A stretch of 64,000 nucleotides of DNA from Gautieria morchelliformis. Lineage: Eukaryota > Basidiomycota > Agaricomycetes > Gomphales > Gomphaceae. Shown here one piece after another: positions 1 to 9,327 of this stretch; position 1 is the stretch's first letter; the number at the start of each line of letters is the position of its first letter. The stretch spans positions 1-64,000 of the forward strand of contig WHVA01000387.1 of NCBI GenBank assembly GCA_015179125.1. Reading direction: 5' to 3'. Below the pieces are notes generated by a model. It saw only the letters and a list, made by a program, of their open reading frames with translations. It was not told where the DNA came from and did no database searches. The translations under genes were made by a program, and so were the position numbers.

Positions 1-132
1 GTTGAAAATGTCTGAAGCCGATCAGCTGTCACAATCGTGCCCTCGATGGTAAGAAGAGCTGCTGACCTCTTCGGCATCTGCTAGCGCCTCTATCCATTCA
101 TGTTTCCCTGCCCTTGCCCACGGTTGGGATGT

Positions 133-545
133 GCGGGCGCAGCGGGTAAGGGTGCGGTGGCGGCGTATGTGTGCGATGTGCCGTGGCCGGTACATGCGCG
201 GCCTAAGGGGGCATGCGGGCGTGTGTGGCGCGGAGTTGTTGTGGTGGCGGGCGTATGTGCTGGGGTGCGCGGATGTCGGTGGCCGCGGTGGTAGTCGGGC
301 GCGGTGGCACGGAGGCGGCGGCGTATGTGCTGGGGTCGCGGATGTGCGGTGCGCGATGCGCGTGGCGCGGTAAGGGTGCGGTGGCGGCGGCGTATGTGCT
401 GGGGTGCGCGGATGTGTCATGCGCGGATGTGCCGTGGCCGCGGGTAAGGGTGCGGTGGCTGCGGCGTATGTGCTGGGGTGCGCGGATGTGCCGTGGCCGC
501 GGGTAAGGGTGCGGTGGCGGCGGTGTACTGCACCTCCCAGTATGG
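133..545. repeat. GC-rich minisatellite, about five units
   Basis: A tandem array whose clearest shared core is gcgtatgtgctggggt (starts near 251, 321, 390 and 464), with a degenerate copy near 163. Spacing is 69-74 bp for the last four and about 88 bp for the first. Units also share gcggtggcgg and gccgtggccgcgggtaaggg. The whole 1-760 stretch is GC-rich and holds only long overlapping ORFs of Pro, His, Arg and Ala composition, which I treat as a by-product of the repeat rather than a gene. Confidence 0.8.
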
Positions 546-761
546 CCGTGGCAGCTGTGGCAGGTGTCTGCACGGCGGAGAGGGCTCTGAGGAGGCACAG
601 GGTGGGCGGATAAGGGGAAGGGCGCGGGTAACGGTGCGGCGGTGGTAGTGGGCGCGGCCAAGGGGGCATGCGAGGCGCGTTAGACATCGCCTGTGATTGG
701 CCTGCGCAGTGGAGCGAGAGGCGTTAGGTAGAATCTACACACATCTGAGAGACTGTGCACC

Positions 762-2858
762 TCAAGCATAATAGGAGAAAAACATACCTCTGTCATCCAG
801 CTCGAACAGTATGTGGTTCAGCACGTGCAGGCTGCGCGCCCAAACCACCGCTCTAGGCAACCAGACATCCACTGGCAGGCAAACTGAAATCTCCTTTGCT
901 CTTCTTCCTGCAGTCAACACCTCGGGTGTGGGGTAGGTCCCGTCATCCCATTCCTCTGGTAAGACGCCCATGTTCTTTGGCTGGAAGCCAGTATCCTCAA
1001 GCTCCTGGAGAACGTGCCAGAATGCCGCCTCCGCGGCGGGAGGTAATCTGTCAAATGGGTTCTGGTGACGTGGTACCTTGACAGCTTGGTGCTTGATGTT
1101 GGCCTGCAGGTCTGCGCCAATCTGCCTTTGCAGAGTGGTAAATTCCTCTGCATCTGATTCTGCATCTGATTCATCTGGCATTGTGCGCAGATCCCTTGTG
1201 GCTGACGCATCACTCAATGCGTCAGTCGAATCTTCATCACTCGGATGACCAGCGCCGGACAAGCCATGAGCGTGCGCGCCAGATTCTGTGTCCACACCGT
1301 AGTAGCGCTCCAGGGTTTCTGGATGCGCTCCAGTTAAATCATCCACTGGCATACCTGAGGTAGTTTCACCTATGAAACGGAGATCCTGATCAAGCAAGTC
1401 AGCGACCAACTGCCCGTTTAAGTAGGGCCGGATACTCTTACCAATGGGCTGCGGCTTTTTGTTTTATGACCTGATATTGGATGGTGATTCCATTGATCTT
1501 GAAATGCCTGGCAATCATCATTGATTAAGGTCAAGAAAACTCGGTGTAATAACCAGAGATGGCAAGGAATCAAAGGGTCGAGGCAGTGCTGTTTTTCTAA
1601 GCGAGTGAAAAACGCACGCCACCGACGTGCGAATTGTATTCCTACTTCAACCCACAACCGTTCAATCCTTGTGTTCCTTGTTGATCTGTAGAGCATGAGA
1701 GAAGGTAGTATAAAAAACAGAGTGTGTGTTACTTATGAACCCCACATGAATGAAGCCCGACCGGGGCCCTTGTGCATAATCATCCACACCGCAAGTTGTA
1801 TATTCTCACCACCCCGATCTCCGCGAACACAAGATGGTACTCCATATTGTTCTATAGCATCCATAAATACCTTCTGCACTGTGGATGCCCTGTTATTTGT
1901 GCTTGCTCGAAGCCCCGTGATCTACATCTTATTAACACAAGAGCCGGCTGCAAGCATGGGAATTAGGACGTACAGTGCGACAGAACCCATCTATGAAACC
2001 GTGTATGACAATGCCCCACCGAATAAGCTTGTGGTGTCCATCGCAGTGCCAAACGAAGTTGGGCCGTGGGACAGTGTACTTACGACGCTCGATTTTCTTG
2101 TTGCGTCGGAGGGCTCGACCAAGGGGATTGACACACCCATAGGAACCACGGACACGTTCCTTCTGTATCCTGAGGCCATGGTGTCGCAAAAAGCCAATAA
2201 CATATCAAAGACCTGACTCAGGGCGATGTCGCTTGAAAAGTCGGAGCAGAATATCAAGGTCGTGGTCTGTGAGATCGGTGAATCGCTTATAAACCCCTGC
2301 CTCTTTCATTTTCTTTCATAGTGTGTTTCAGTGGATACCAAGTAGGTCCGCCAGGGTCTTCATATTAAGTCGTCGGTTTCCCTTGGTAGCTTCGTTCAGC
2401 CAGACTAGATTAATATCTTTCCGGGGCTGACCTCTGCAGCCAGTATAAACCTCAGTGACGTAAGTCTTTTTCTCAGAGTGCGCTGTATCACTGATAAACC
2501 ACATGAGTGAGATGCTGCTTCGAGAAAGTAGCCTGTGAGTCACGTACTCTTGTTCAGCTCCAACAGCTGCAGATTCGAGTTCTACTTTAAGACCAGCAAG
2601 TGCATGGGCGCAACAGACAATCCAATCTATTGGGAGGCCTTCTTGTTCGAGTGCTTCAAGAAGATGGACTAGGTTGGATGTAATACGCTGGGAATGGTGA
2701 CGCAATCTCATCGCATCCCCGTCTTCTCGGCGTAGTAGTAGATGAGCCGATTGATAGCCATCTGTCAGTATTTGGTGTGCAGCATGGACCTCATGAGACC
2801 ACTGTATATTGTCGAGAGCCTCTGGGAGATCTGGAAAGTGAGCTAGGAGTCCAGGCAT
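762..2858 (-). pseudogene. DDE integrase-core (rve) family protein, decayed
   Basis: This belongs to the large basidiomycete family annotated as integrase core domain protein, probably derived from a transposon. The reading frame runs from ATG 2858. Exons are 1974-2858, 1737-1921, 1442-1685 and about 762-1385; the introns at 1922-1973 and 1386-1441 are canonical. The three catalytic acids are present in WHCDGHH, RGDRGGEN and NTRIERLW. The first exon carries three in-frame TGA codons (2328-2330, 2316-2318, 2205-2207), each where the family has arginine, so each fits a CGA-to-TGA change. The intron 1686-1736 begins AT instead of GT. The 3' end is uncertain: the frame stops at 762, but a GTATGT donor just before it could lead into the minisatellite. 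With four lesions the locus is very probably dead. Family assignment is from remembered family sequence, not a search. Confidence 0.8.
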
Positions 2859-2920
2859 GATAGTTGTTTGTCCCCGGCCGTGCCCGCACGGTACAAAGAA
2901 AAAAATCTGTTCTTCTTGCT

Positions 2921-3906
2921 ATGTCTGAGAATCCTGTCAAACATCATCCCCGGTTTTATATAGAGGATGGTTCAGCCATTTTCCAGGTAAGTAATATATA
3001 TCTACAGCTTTAATAATTAACTTTTTAAATTATAATCATAGGTGGACTGCACATTGTACAAACTGCACGCCAGCCTTCTCAAGAGCAGTTCACCGATCTT
3101 GCGAGATATGTTTGCTATGCCAACAGAATCTAAGCCGGTTGATCAAGCAAGCTTGATAGAGGGGGCATCGGATGAATACCCTATTCAGCTGCAAGCTCCG
3201 GTGACAGCAGAAAAGTTTAATGATCTTTTACTATGGTTCTACAAAAGGTGCGTTTAACTAATTAATTACAATGGTGTGTTATCAAACCCTGAGTAGATAT
3301 TGGGGGAACACTGAGCGGCCCACGTTTGAGCTTCAGGCTCTCGAGCATATTCTGGAGATGACAATGTTCTTCATGATGGATGATGGCCGAAATTGGGCTA
3401 TTGCAGAAATTGAAGGCTGTGGACTGACGGCAGTGCAGACTCTATTGATGGGTCAAAAGTACTGCATTTCTGGGTGGGTTGCCACAGCAGTACACAGGCT
3501 GCTATTCACCACTCAGGCCCGCCTGACACTTTCCAATTATCATAATCTCGGCACTCACAATATCTTTGTACTGGATCAGGCTCGTACACAAATCCAGGAC
3601 CACCGGCTTGCTGTGGCCTTCAATCCACCTAAAGTGGTTCACAATTATACGGTATGTGACCGGCATTGTGGACCCACCGCCTGTGCAGAGGCTTGGAAGG
3701 ACGCGTGGTGGGGAGGATTCGCACGACACTACATCCACCCCGATACTCACATCAGCCCGCAAGAAGCCATGGCCAAACTTGAAAATGTTCTCATCCTCGA
3801 CATGACTACTGAGTGCTACCTTAAGACAATAGAGTTCATCGCTGCAAAGGGAGTAATAGCGAAAGAGGACGCTTATGTGGCTGCCACCGTAGTAGCATTG
3901 ACGTAG
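2921..3906 (+). CDS. BTB/POZ domain protein
   Basis: Three exons (2921-2986, 3042-3247, 3297-3906) join in frame to 293 residues. The N-terminal part has the agaricomycete BTB pattern: a short leader, FYIEDGSAIFQ, then VDCTLYKLHASLL and SSPILRDMFAMP, which correspond to the first strand and helix of a POZ fold. These lineage-expanded BTB proteins usually carry no Kelch or zinc-finger domain, and none is visible here; the C-terminal 200 residues are alpha-helical looking without a named domain. A likely role is dimerisation or cullin-3 adaptor function, but that is inferred from the fold alone. The start follows from the in-frame ATG just upstream of the first intron. It is divergent from the decayed integrase gene, with only 62 bp between the two start codons. 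Confidence 0.8.
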
Positions 3907-4178
3907 CACGCTCCCATGTACTGTTAACAGAGAAGTCACGTGATAGCTCGTTGTTTAGGATCTAATGCGAGATATAGTACAAATCTTATTGCCTTAGGGA
4001 TACATCATGGGGAATCTTGGTGTGAGTGTGCGCAAGAAGTCTAAAAGTGCGCGCGTAAAATTTCTTAGTGCGCAACTTTGCGCTGACTAAAAAAATTACT
4101 CAAACTTTGCGCTAAATTTTAAAAGTGCATTTTGACCGACATAGTGCAGCGTGGCGACGTTGTAACTCGTCATCTATC

Positions 4179-4249
4179 CCAGCAGGCTACTAATATGTGT
4201 AATTATGTGAGTATTACCTACATAACGCTTACACATAGTAGCCTGCTGG
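4179..4249. repeat. Inverted repeat 1 of the hairpin array
   Basis: Left arm 4179-4202 (ccagcaggctacta, two extra bases, then atgtgtaa) pairs with 4229-4249. An inner ttatgt/acataa pair (4203-4208 with 4219-4224) extends the stem, giving a hairpin of about 71 nt. Confidence 0.8.
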
Positions 4250-4282
4250 CTACCTGCCAGAGAGGCAATGTGTCCTACTGCC

Positions 4283-4390
4283 TCCGAGTCACTGACTTGG
4301 GCGAACCCAAGATGGCCGCTTTTATTATTGACAATATTATGCCAATCATAAAGGCAGCGATCTTGGGTTCGCCCGAGTTAAGACTCTCGG
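4283..4390. repeat. Inverted repeat 2 of the hairpin array
   Basis: Arms contain cttgggcgaacccaagat on the left (about 4297-4313) and its near complement at 4360-4376. The flanks (ccgag) and an inner gcttttat/ataaaggc pair extend the stem to roughly 108 nt in all. One arm mismatch would be a G:U pair in RNA. Confidence 0.8.
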
Positions 4391-4449
4391 ATTATCGCAC
4401 AAAGCTCCTTGTGGCACCGTCTGGGTGGAGGAGCTTTGTGCCATAATCC
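4389..4449. repeat. Inverted repeat 3 of the hairpin array
   Basis: Two 21-bp arms (4389-4409 and 4429-4449, core cacaaagctcct) are complementary with one mismatch and separated by a 19-nt loop. The stem abuts the end of hairpin 2. Confidence 0.85.
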
Positions 4450-4490
4450 CACGCCAGTACTCCAGACCAGTACGGTACTACCTCATGTTC

Positions 4491-4537
4491 ACTCATGTCG
4501 GTGTAGTATGTGACATACATACTACGCCGACATGAGT
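4491..4537. repeat. Inverted repeat 4 of the hairpin array
   Basis: Twenty-bp arms (4491-4510 and 4518-4537, beginning actcatgtcgg) are complementary except for one T opposite G, which stays paired in RNA. The loop is 7 nt. Confidence 0.85.
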
Positions 4538-4615
4538 AACTGTTCTCCTTGGTCCAAGCATACTTTCTCGGATCTTTTGACCTTGGCCTGTCATGTTGTC
4601 ATGTGCTGATCAACC

Positions 4616-4678
4616 TTCAAGATGTTACCGCGGTGTGTACAAGCACAGGGCCTGTAAACACCACGATGACATCCTGAA
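4616..4678. repeat. Inverted repeat 5 of the hairpin array
   Basis: Arms at about 4616-4641 and 4653-4678 (ttcaagatgt opposite acatcctgaa at the base) pair over about 26 bp with several mismatches and an 11-nt loop. Confidence 0.65.
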
Positions 4679-4875
4679 ATCCAGGCCTCGGTAATAAGGA
4701 CTCTGAGCGAGAGCAAATGGTTCAAGGCGAAATTTGATGCTGATTGGTGGGTGCGTACACCTATGCGCTGCCCCCATGTATGGCTCCGCTCACGTCTAAC
4801 AGAATTGACCTTGGTCCTGGTGGTCGGTTGTCGGTCACGACTACTATGAACTTAAGGGCTGACTCGGAGTTTGAC

Positions 4876-4944
4876 CATTCTCCAGATTGAAGTTTGGCAC
4901 TTGTTCTGCCGTCAAACAGGTTCCAGACTTCAATCTGGAGAATG
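4876..4944. repeat. Inverted repeat 6, flanked by direct repeats
   Basis: A perfect 18-bp inverted repeat (cattctccagattgaagt, 4876-4893, with 4927-4944) has a 33-nt loop. A 16-bp direct repeat with one mismatch (aagggctgactcRgag, 4854-4869 and 4962-4977) flanks it on both sides. Confidence 0.85.
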
Positions 4945-5027
4945 ATTCACACGCGGAACCAAAGGGCTGACTCAGAGCTCAGAGGCGTCAGGCTCGTCTT
5001 CTGGGCACACTACAGGAAGTGCGGGAC

Positions 5028-5083
5028 CTGAACTTCAGTACCTGGCGAACTGAAATATCAGTTCTGGACGAACTGAAGTTCAG
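5028..5083. repeat. Inverted repeat 7 of the hairpin array
   Basis: Outer arms ctgaacttcagt (5028-5039) and actgaagttcag (5072-5083) are perfect. Inner arms gaactga/tcagttc (5047-5053 and 5058-5064) are also perfect around a 4-nt loop, giving a 56-nt hairpin with an internal bulge. Confidence 0.85.
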
Positions 5084-5114
5084 TTTCGCAGAGATATGGA
5101 CGGCTCGTTTGACC

Positions 5115-5203
5115 CGTACTGAATTTACAGAGCGCCGATGTCACTTGACACACTTTTTTGCACTAAGTACATTCTGGAGGCACTGTAATTTAGGTATTCG
5201 GAA
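5115..5203. repeat. Inverted repeat 8, degenerate
   Basis: The sequence around 5118-5137 (gaatttacagagcgcc) is imperfectly complementary to that around 5179-5200 (ggcactgtaatttagg). It is the weakest member of the array. Confidence 0.45.
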
Positions 5204-6385
5204 CTGAAAAAAAGTGCATTTCATTTCGATAATTCAGTAACAACTGGATACAGGGCCGGATATCATCCTAATCACTGTCCTTCAAGTGCCATGCCCAACA
5301 CCGATGCGGGTGCAAGTCTAGTCGACGAGAGCCGAAAGTGCGCCATGCCAAAGCCAGGGGAAGGCTCGACTGACCGTGACGTTGCACAGAAGGCCAGAAG
5401 GACGCCGCTAAGCGGAAAATTTTCCGTACCGTGGAATGCAGCACACCATACTGGGCTGCCACGAAATGGAGCGCTCAGTGTGAGTTACATTTGAAGGCAA
5501 GCGTATCGTGTGGATCTGGGACTGATATGCGGTGCGTCGAGCGTGGGGCGAGAGGGGAGGGGGGGCGGTGGCGGCGGCGGCGGGGGAGGGGTTGGTGGTT
5601 TGGTGGGTGCTTCACAATACATCATGTAGTAGGGCAGGAGGGATGACGGCTTCAGAATAGCACTTTTGGCCATCTGGTTAGTATGTATGGCAAAAAAATC
5701 GATGGTACAAGGTTGCAGTTGTTGGTGGTGGTAGTGATGGTGGTGGTATAAGAAGGAAGAGAGGCACTTAGCACGACGAGTTGAGATCGAACTGACTTCA
5801 GTGATTCAACATTCCCATTTTCACTGAGAGTAAGCGCTCTACTATATATATATAGCGAGGCTCAAGAGAAAACAATACGTGAGTACATGTAGACACAAAG
5901 GTGCGCTTTTGCACATAAAAAAATTTGGCGACTGTTTCAATTTGGAACTTTTCTTGAGTTCAGATATGTACAGGTACTGAAAATAAGTTCTCTATTTGGG
6001 GAAAATGTGGAACGCTACAACAGTTCGAATTTGAACTGAGATTCGGACCGGAAGCAAATTACTATTGTAAAAGGCGTCGGTGCGACACCGGTACCTACAG
6101 ATTTAACCGTGGACGCTGATGTTATTGTAATGATCACTATTACATAATAATGACCCTATTTGGTTTAACAACCGTGGACAGCATCCACTCCCCCACGTGG
6201 GGTGTTCGCAACATCTTTCCCAGCTGTGCTGCACTGAATTCATACGCTGCAGCCTCGTGGACAACATGCATTTCATGCATGGGGGTTAGCAAACCGAATC
6301 AAAACAACCGGCTCCAGCTTATGCTCAAGTATCCACGTGGGGACATAGCAAGAAGGAAGATATATAACTATCTCTCGTCATTTCC

Positions 6386-6955
6386 ATGGCTCAGCAGTCT
6401 TCAGGACTAGTTCGCCTTCTTCAATACTGCGCTCCCCACCTTCAAGTTACCAATACCATCATCTCTATCCGCCGCCTGCTCTGGCTAACTATCGACATGC
6501 CAAGGCTCTTGCCACTGAGACGAATGGAGGGCGACCCAGCTTTGTATAGCGAGTACCCCGACGATGAAACCCACAAAACTGTGTTCTTGCTCGCCTCCGG
6601 GGATATAGCTTTCATCTGTTGGAGAAACAGCCAAGCTTCTGGCTGCACCGCGCACCAGATTATCCGGCTCCGCCGGTTATCTAAGTATTCCAATCAATAT
6701 CTCTACCCCCTTGTCGGCAAGCTCGATACAACTTTATACCGATCGTGGAAGCTCGGGGAGTTCACACGAGGAGAACGAGACCATCTGCTTCTTTTAGCCG
6801 AAGGGGTCGGCTTCGAAGAACACCTCGTCACGAATGGGTGTCGAGAATGGACGTCCAAACTTTTACGGCATATGCGGGACGCAGAGCTCATTTCTAGGCA
6901 GAGGCTGAGCCATATCCGTACGAGTGCTCTACTTCCAAAGGACGAACGCGATTAG
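6386..6955 (+). CDS. Conserved-looking hypothetical protein
   Basis: A single 189-residue ORF starting at ATG 6386. The C-terminal half is the more protein-like part: a run containing KLGEFTRGERDHLLLLAEGV, then VTNGCREWTSKLLRHM and a short charged tail. That layout recalls unnamed agaricomycete proteins that share a ...NGCREWT...LL... block, but I cannot name the domain. No signal peptide, membrane helix or metal site is visible. It could be the surviving 3' exon of a larger gene, because the region before the ATG has no clear exon. Confidence 0.5.
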   Translation: MAQQSSGLVRLLQYCAPHLQVTNTIISIRRLLWLTIDMPRLLPLRRMEGDPALYSEYPDDETHKTVFLLASGDIAFICWRNSQASGCTAHQIIRLRRLSKYSNQYLYPLVGKLDTTLYRSWKLGEFTRGERDHLLLLAEGVGFEEHLVTNGCREWTSKLLRHMRDAELISRQRLSHIRTSALLPKDERD

Positions 6956-7520
6956 ACATATCGGATAATGGCCTTAAGTGTCTCTCTTGGCACCACCTGG
7001 AACTACTGGCATTAATCTCGCGATGCCGAGGAGAGCTAAGCCGAAGGGTGCCTCGCGTAGACTCGTACCCAACTGTGCATGTGGCAAGTCTATGCCGTTA
7101 AAGAGACAAATTGTATTCCCCCGCCATGACTAGTGTACATATATTCAAGGTTGACAACTAAATAGTCACCAAACCAGCGAGAGGGAAATATGGACGCCCT
7201 GTCTTATTATTTGGCATGATACAGTGACGGATACAGTTCGTGTGCAAGGTCGCAAACTGATGGCAGTGCATATCACGCGAGTCCCACTATAGCGCTTCAC
7301 GCTTGCGCCGCTTACTCGGTCAAACTTTGAACGGCTAGTTCAATGGTAAGTAGGCACAAGATACGAGAACCATGCATACCCCATTGCTCATCTAAATCCT
7401 TACAGGCGATGCAGCTCACAATTTAGAAGGCGGCCTGGAGTCACAGCTGCCACTGAAACTCTTACATTCACACTCCATCTAGTCCATATGCGGCGTCGAG
7501 CATATCATGCAGGAGGTGTG
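6956..7520. other. Intergenic, nothing recognised
   Basis: No ORF, repeat or RNA gene that I can support. It lies between the 3' ends of the unknown ORF and the TFIIF beta gene. Confidence 0.5.
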
Positions 7521-8727
7521 CTATGGTATTTCTTCCATGTCATCGTCATCGTCATCATCGTCCACTCCCTCCATTTTCACGCCGTGTGGCGCTTCAACCT
7601 CGCTCGAATATGGGACGGCACCATCACCAGTAGTTGATTTTGGAGCTCCATCCTTGAAGTTGCTCATCAGCTCCCAGAGGCCGTTGTGCTGCGTGCCGAC
7701 AAGGAAGGTGAGATTAAATCAGACAGTACAAGACACGACAAGCGCACCGGTCCGCTTCTGTGAAGCGTTGCGATTTGCCCAAGCGTTTCTTTGAGATAAG
7801 CTTCCGGCTGCTCTGTTTTTAACCGCAGGTCCTTGACGCTCCAAAACCCATTTTCTCGAAATAGCCCAAACAGTGCATCCAGGAGCTGGTTTTGAGGCAT
7901 ACGAGCGAACCGCTCATGCTGCTGCCCAGAAGCCCGAGCTGACTTGGATGTCCGCTGGACAAATGACAGCTTAAAAATACATTGCATTGAATGGGAAATG
8001 ATACATGCCACAAGCGAATCAAAGGAGCCAGTTCTCTGGTTTGCACCTGAACTAAGCATGTTGATGTTACCGCGTCCACCAGGGAGACTATCCTCTATCA
8101 TCTTAATCTGGCGCACCGGTTCCGACGCGGCCTCATGTCGGGCACGCATGCGATTACTGTAGTTCTCGTTGTATCGCGGGCGCACATTTACTTCATGTTT
8201 AATCCGACCAGACATGGCGGTTGTCTCTGGAGGCAAATTCACATTCCACAGCATGAGAATGACACGGATGAATATGCGAACAGCTGCTCACTCGCCCGGC
8301 TCGCCAAGTTGCCCGGTTCTTTGTTCAATTCTGCTATAACAATCTGGTTCTCCACCACTTCCTGTACCATGTCCAGTTTGTACTCTTCCATAATCCCACC
8401 AGGTTGCTCGGGAGGCAAAATTAATGACATCGGGTGCTTTCCTGTCTTCGGGTCGCGTTCATTCCATCTTCGCAATGTTGCAAGGTGGATACCATCTGCA
8501 CCGACAGCAGACCATCGCTCCATCAGAAATTTTGGAATCTAGAGGTGTGAGAGTGGCTCAGAGAGAGTATACTGGGTCATGGTAATATAGACCTTGACGA
8601 GCCAGATTTTGCCACCTCCCGAGTCCAACTGCAACGTTTCGTCGGGATCTGGTTGTGCTTCATCTTCATTAGGCTCTTCGAGTGATTCTAGAGGTTTCTT
8701 GTCATCTGTAGCTTGATCTATGTCCAT
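7521..8727 (-). CDS. TFG2: Transcription initiation factor IIF subunit beta
   Basis: Counterpart of RAP30/Tfg2, which pairs with TFIIF alpha and brings RNA polymerase II to the promoter. Exons 8593-8727, 8292-8538, 8012-8226, 7748-7954 and 7521-7688 join in frame to 323 residues. An acidic leader precedes the dimerisation region with KIWLVKIPKFLMERW and HLATLRRWN, then YKLDMV and VENQIVIAE. A spliced SGRIKHEVNVRP follows, and the C-terminal winged helix reads RMPQNQLLDALFGLF with the closing HNGLWELM. The protein ends in an Asp-rich tail coded by repeated GAT/GAC triplets. The third intron (7955-8011) has a weak GTGGCA donor and is the least certain join; the others are canonical. All family landmarks are intact, so this is very likely functional and nuclear. 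Confidence 0.93.
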
Positions 8728-9327
8728 CCTGAACGAGTAGAAGGGGCAGTTATTGTAGGCGCCCGACAGCCACCTACATCATAGTCATATTTCAAAGTCA
8801 CCGCCAGCGACCCGGACCGCGTTCGGAGGATAATCGATAATCGCCTAGCCGATGTGATGGAAGAGCCTTTATGCTAACGTTGGCAGCGGTGGACGTATTG
8901 CACGCCTCAGTATCTCTTATCCAGGAGAGTTGTCGCACGCTAATATGCGTAATGATATTAATGTAGATGCCTGTCTCAGTTTCTTTGCTTCCAGCAGTCA
9001 GGACAATGCACTATGAAGTTATTGGAATATCAATCGGACCCGGATATCATCTTTTTGCTCACCAAGGTCTTAGTGTTGTTGTTTCCTATCGGTCACCGTG
9101 CTTAGCTGGCAGTTACATTTCATGGCACACGACTCTCACCGTACTCATCACTGGTGGGCAAGCTAAGTCTACGAAGTCCCAGGATGTCAAATATTACCCC
9201 TTGGATGCCACATATCAGCCTGTACTGTAGAAGAAGCTCAGATCGAGTAAATGTTTATTGTACAGCGGATCGCAATAGATGGCAAAGCAAAAAGTCATTC
9301 TCCGTATAATCCCGGACGCAGGCGAGC
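8728..9327. other. Intergenic, nothing recognised
   Basis: Spans the 5' side of TFIIF beta and the 3' side of the monooxygenase gene. On the minus strand an AATAAA-like signal lies near 9255, suitable for ending the monooxygenase transcript. No other feature is supported. Confidence 0.4.

Larger units (their letters stand above)
3907..6385. other. Gene-free stretch with hairpin array
   Basis: No convincing gene. The segment 4179-5200 is dominated by inverted repeats (listed separately). Upstream of it, 4040-4130 holds repeated motifs like ttgcgct followed by A/T runs and aaaagtgcatttt; a related aaaagtgcattt recurs at 5211. A short minus-strand ORF near 5400-5462 (AAQYGVLHSTVRKIF) faintly resembles a helix-turn-helix of transposase type. 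A poly-G tract lies at 5554-5592 and a GGT-rich simple repeat near 5718-5748. Confidence 0.6.

Noticed and set aside
22..687. 221-residue minus-strand ORF rich in Pro, His and Arg
   Set aside because: It is a product of the GC-rich minisatellite; other frames and the other strand are equally open.
5268..5462. Possible transposase helix-turn-helix on the minus strand
   Set aside because: Only a 15-residue weak resemblance; no catalytic domain next to it, so not listed as a gene.
5485..5673. Poly-proline ORF near 5.5 kb
   Set aside because: Coded by a simple G-rich tract; no flanking coding signal.
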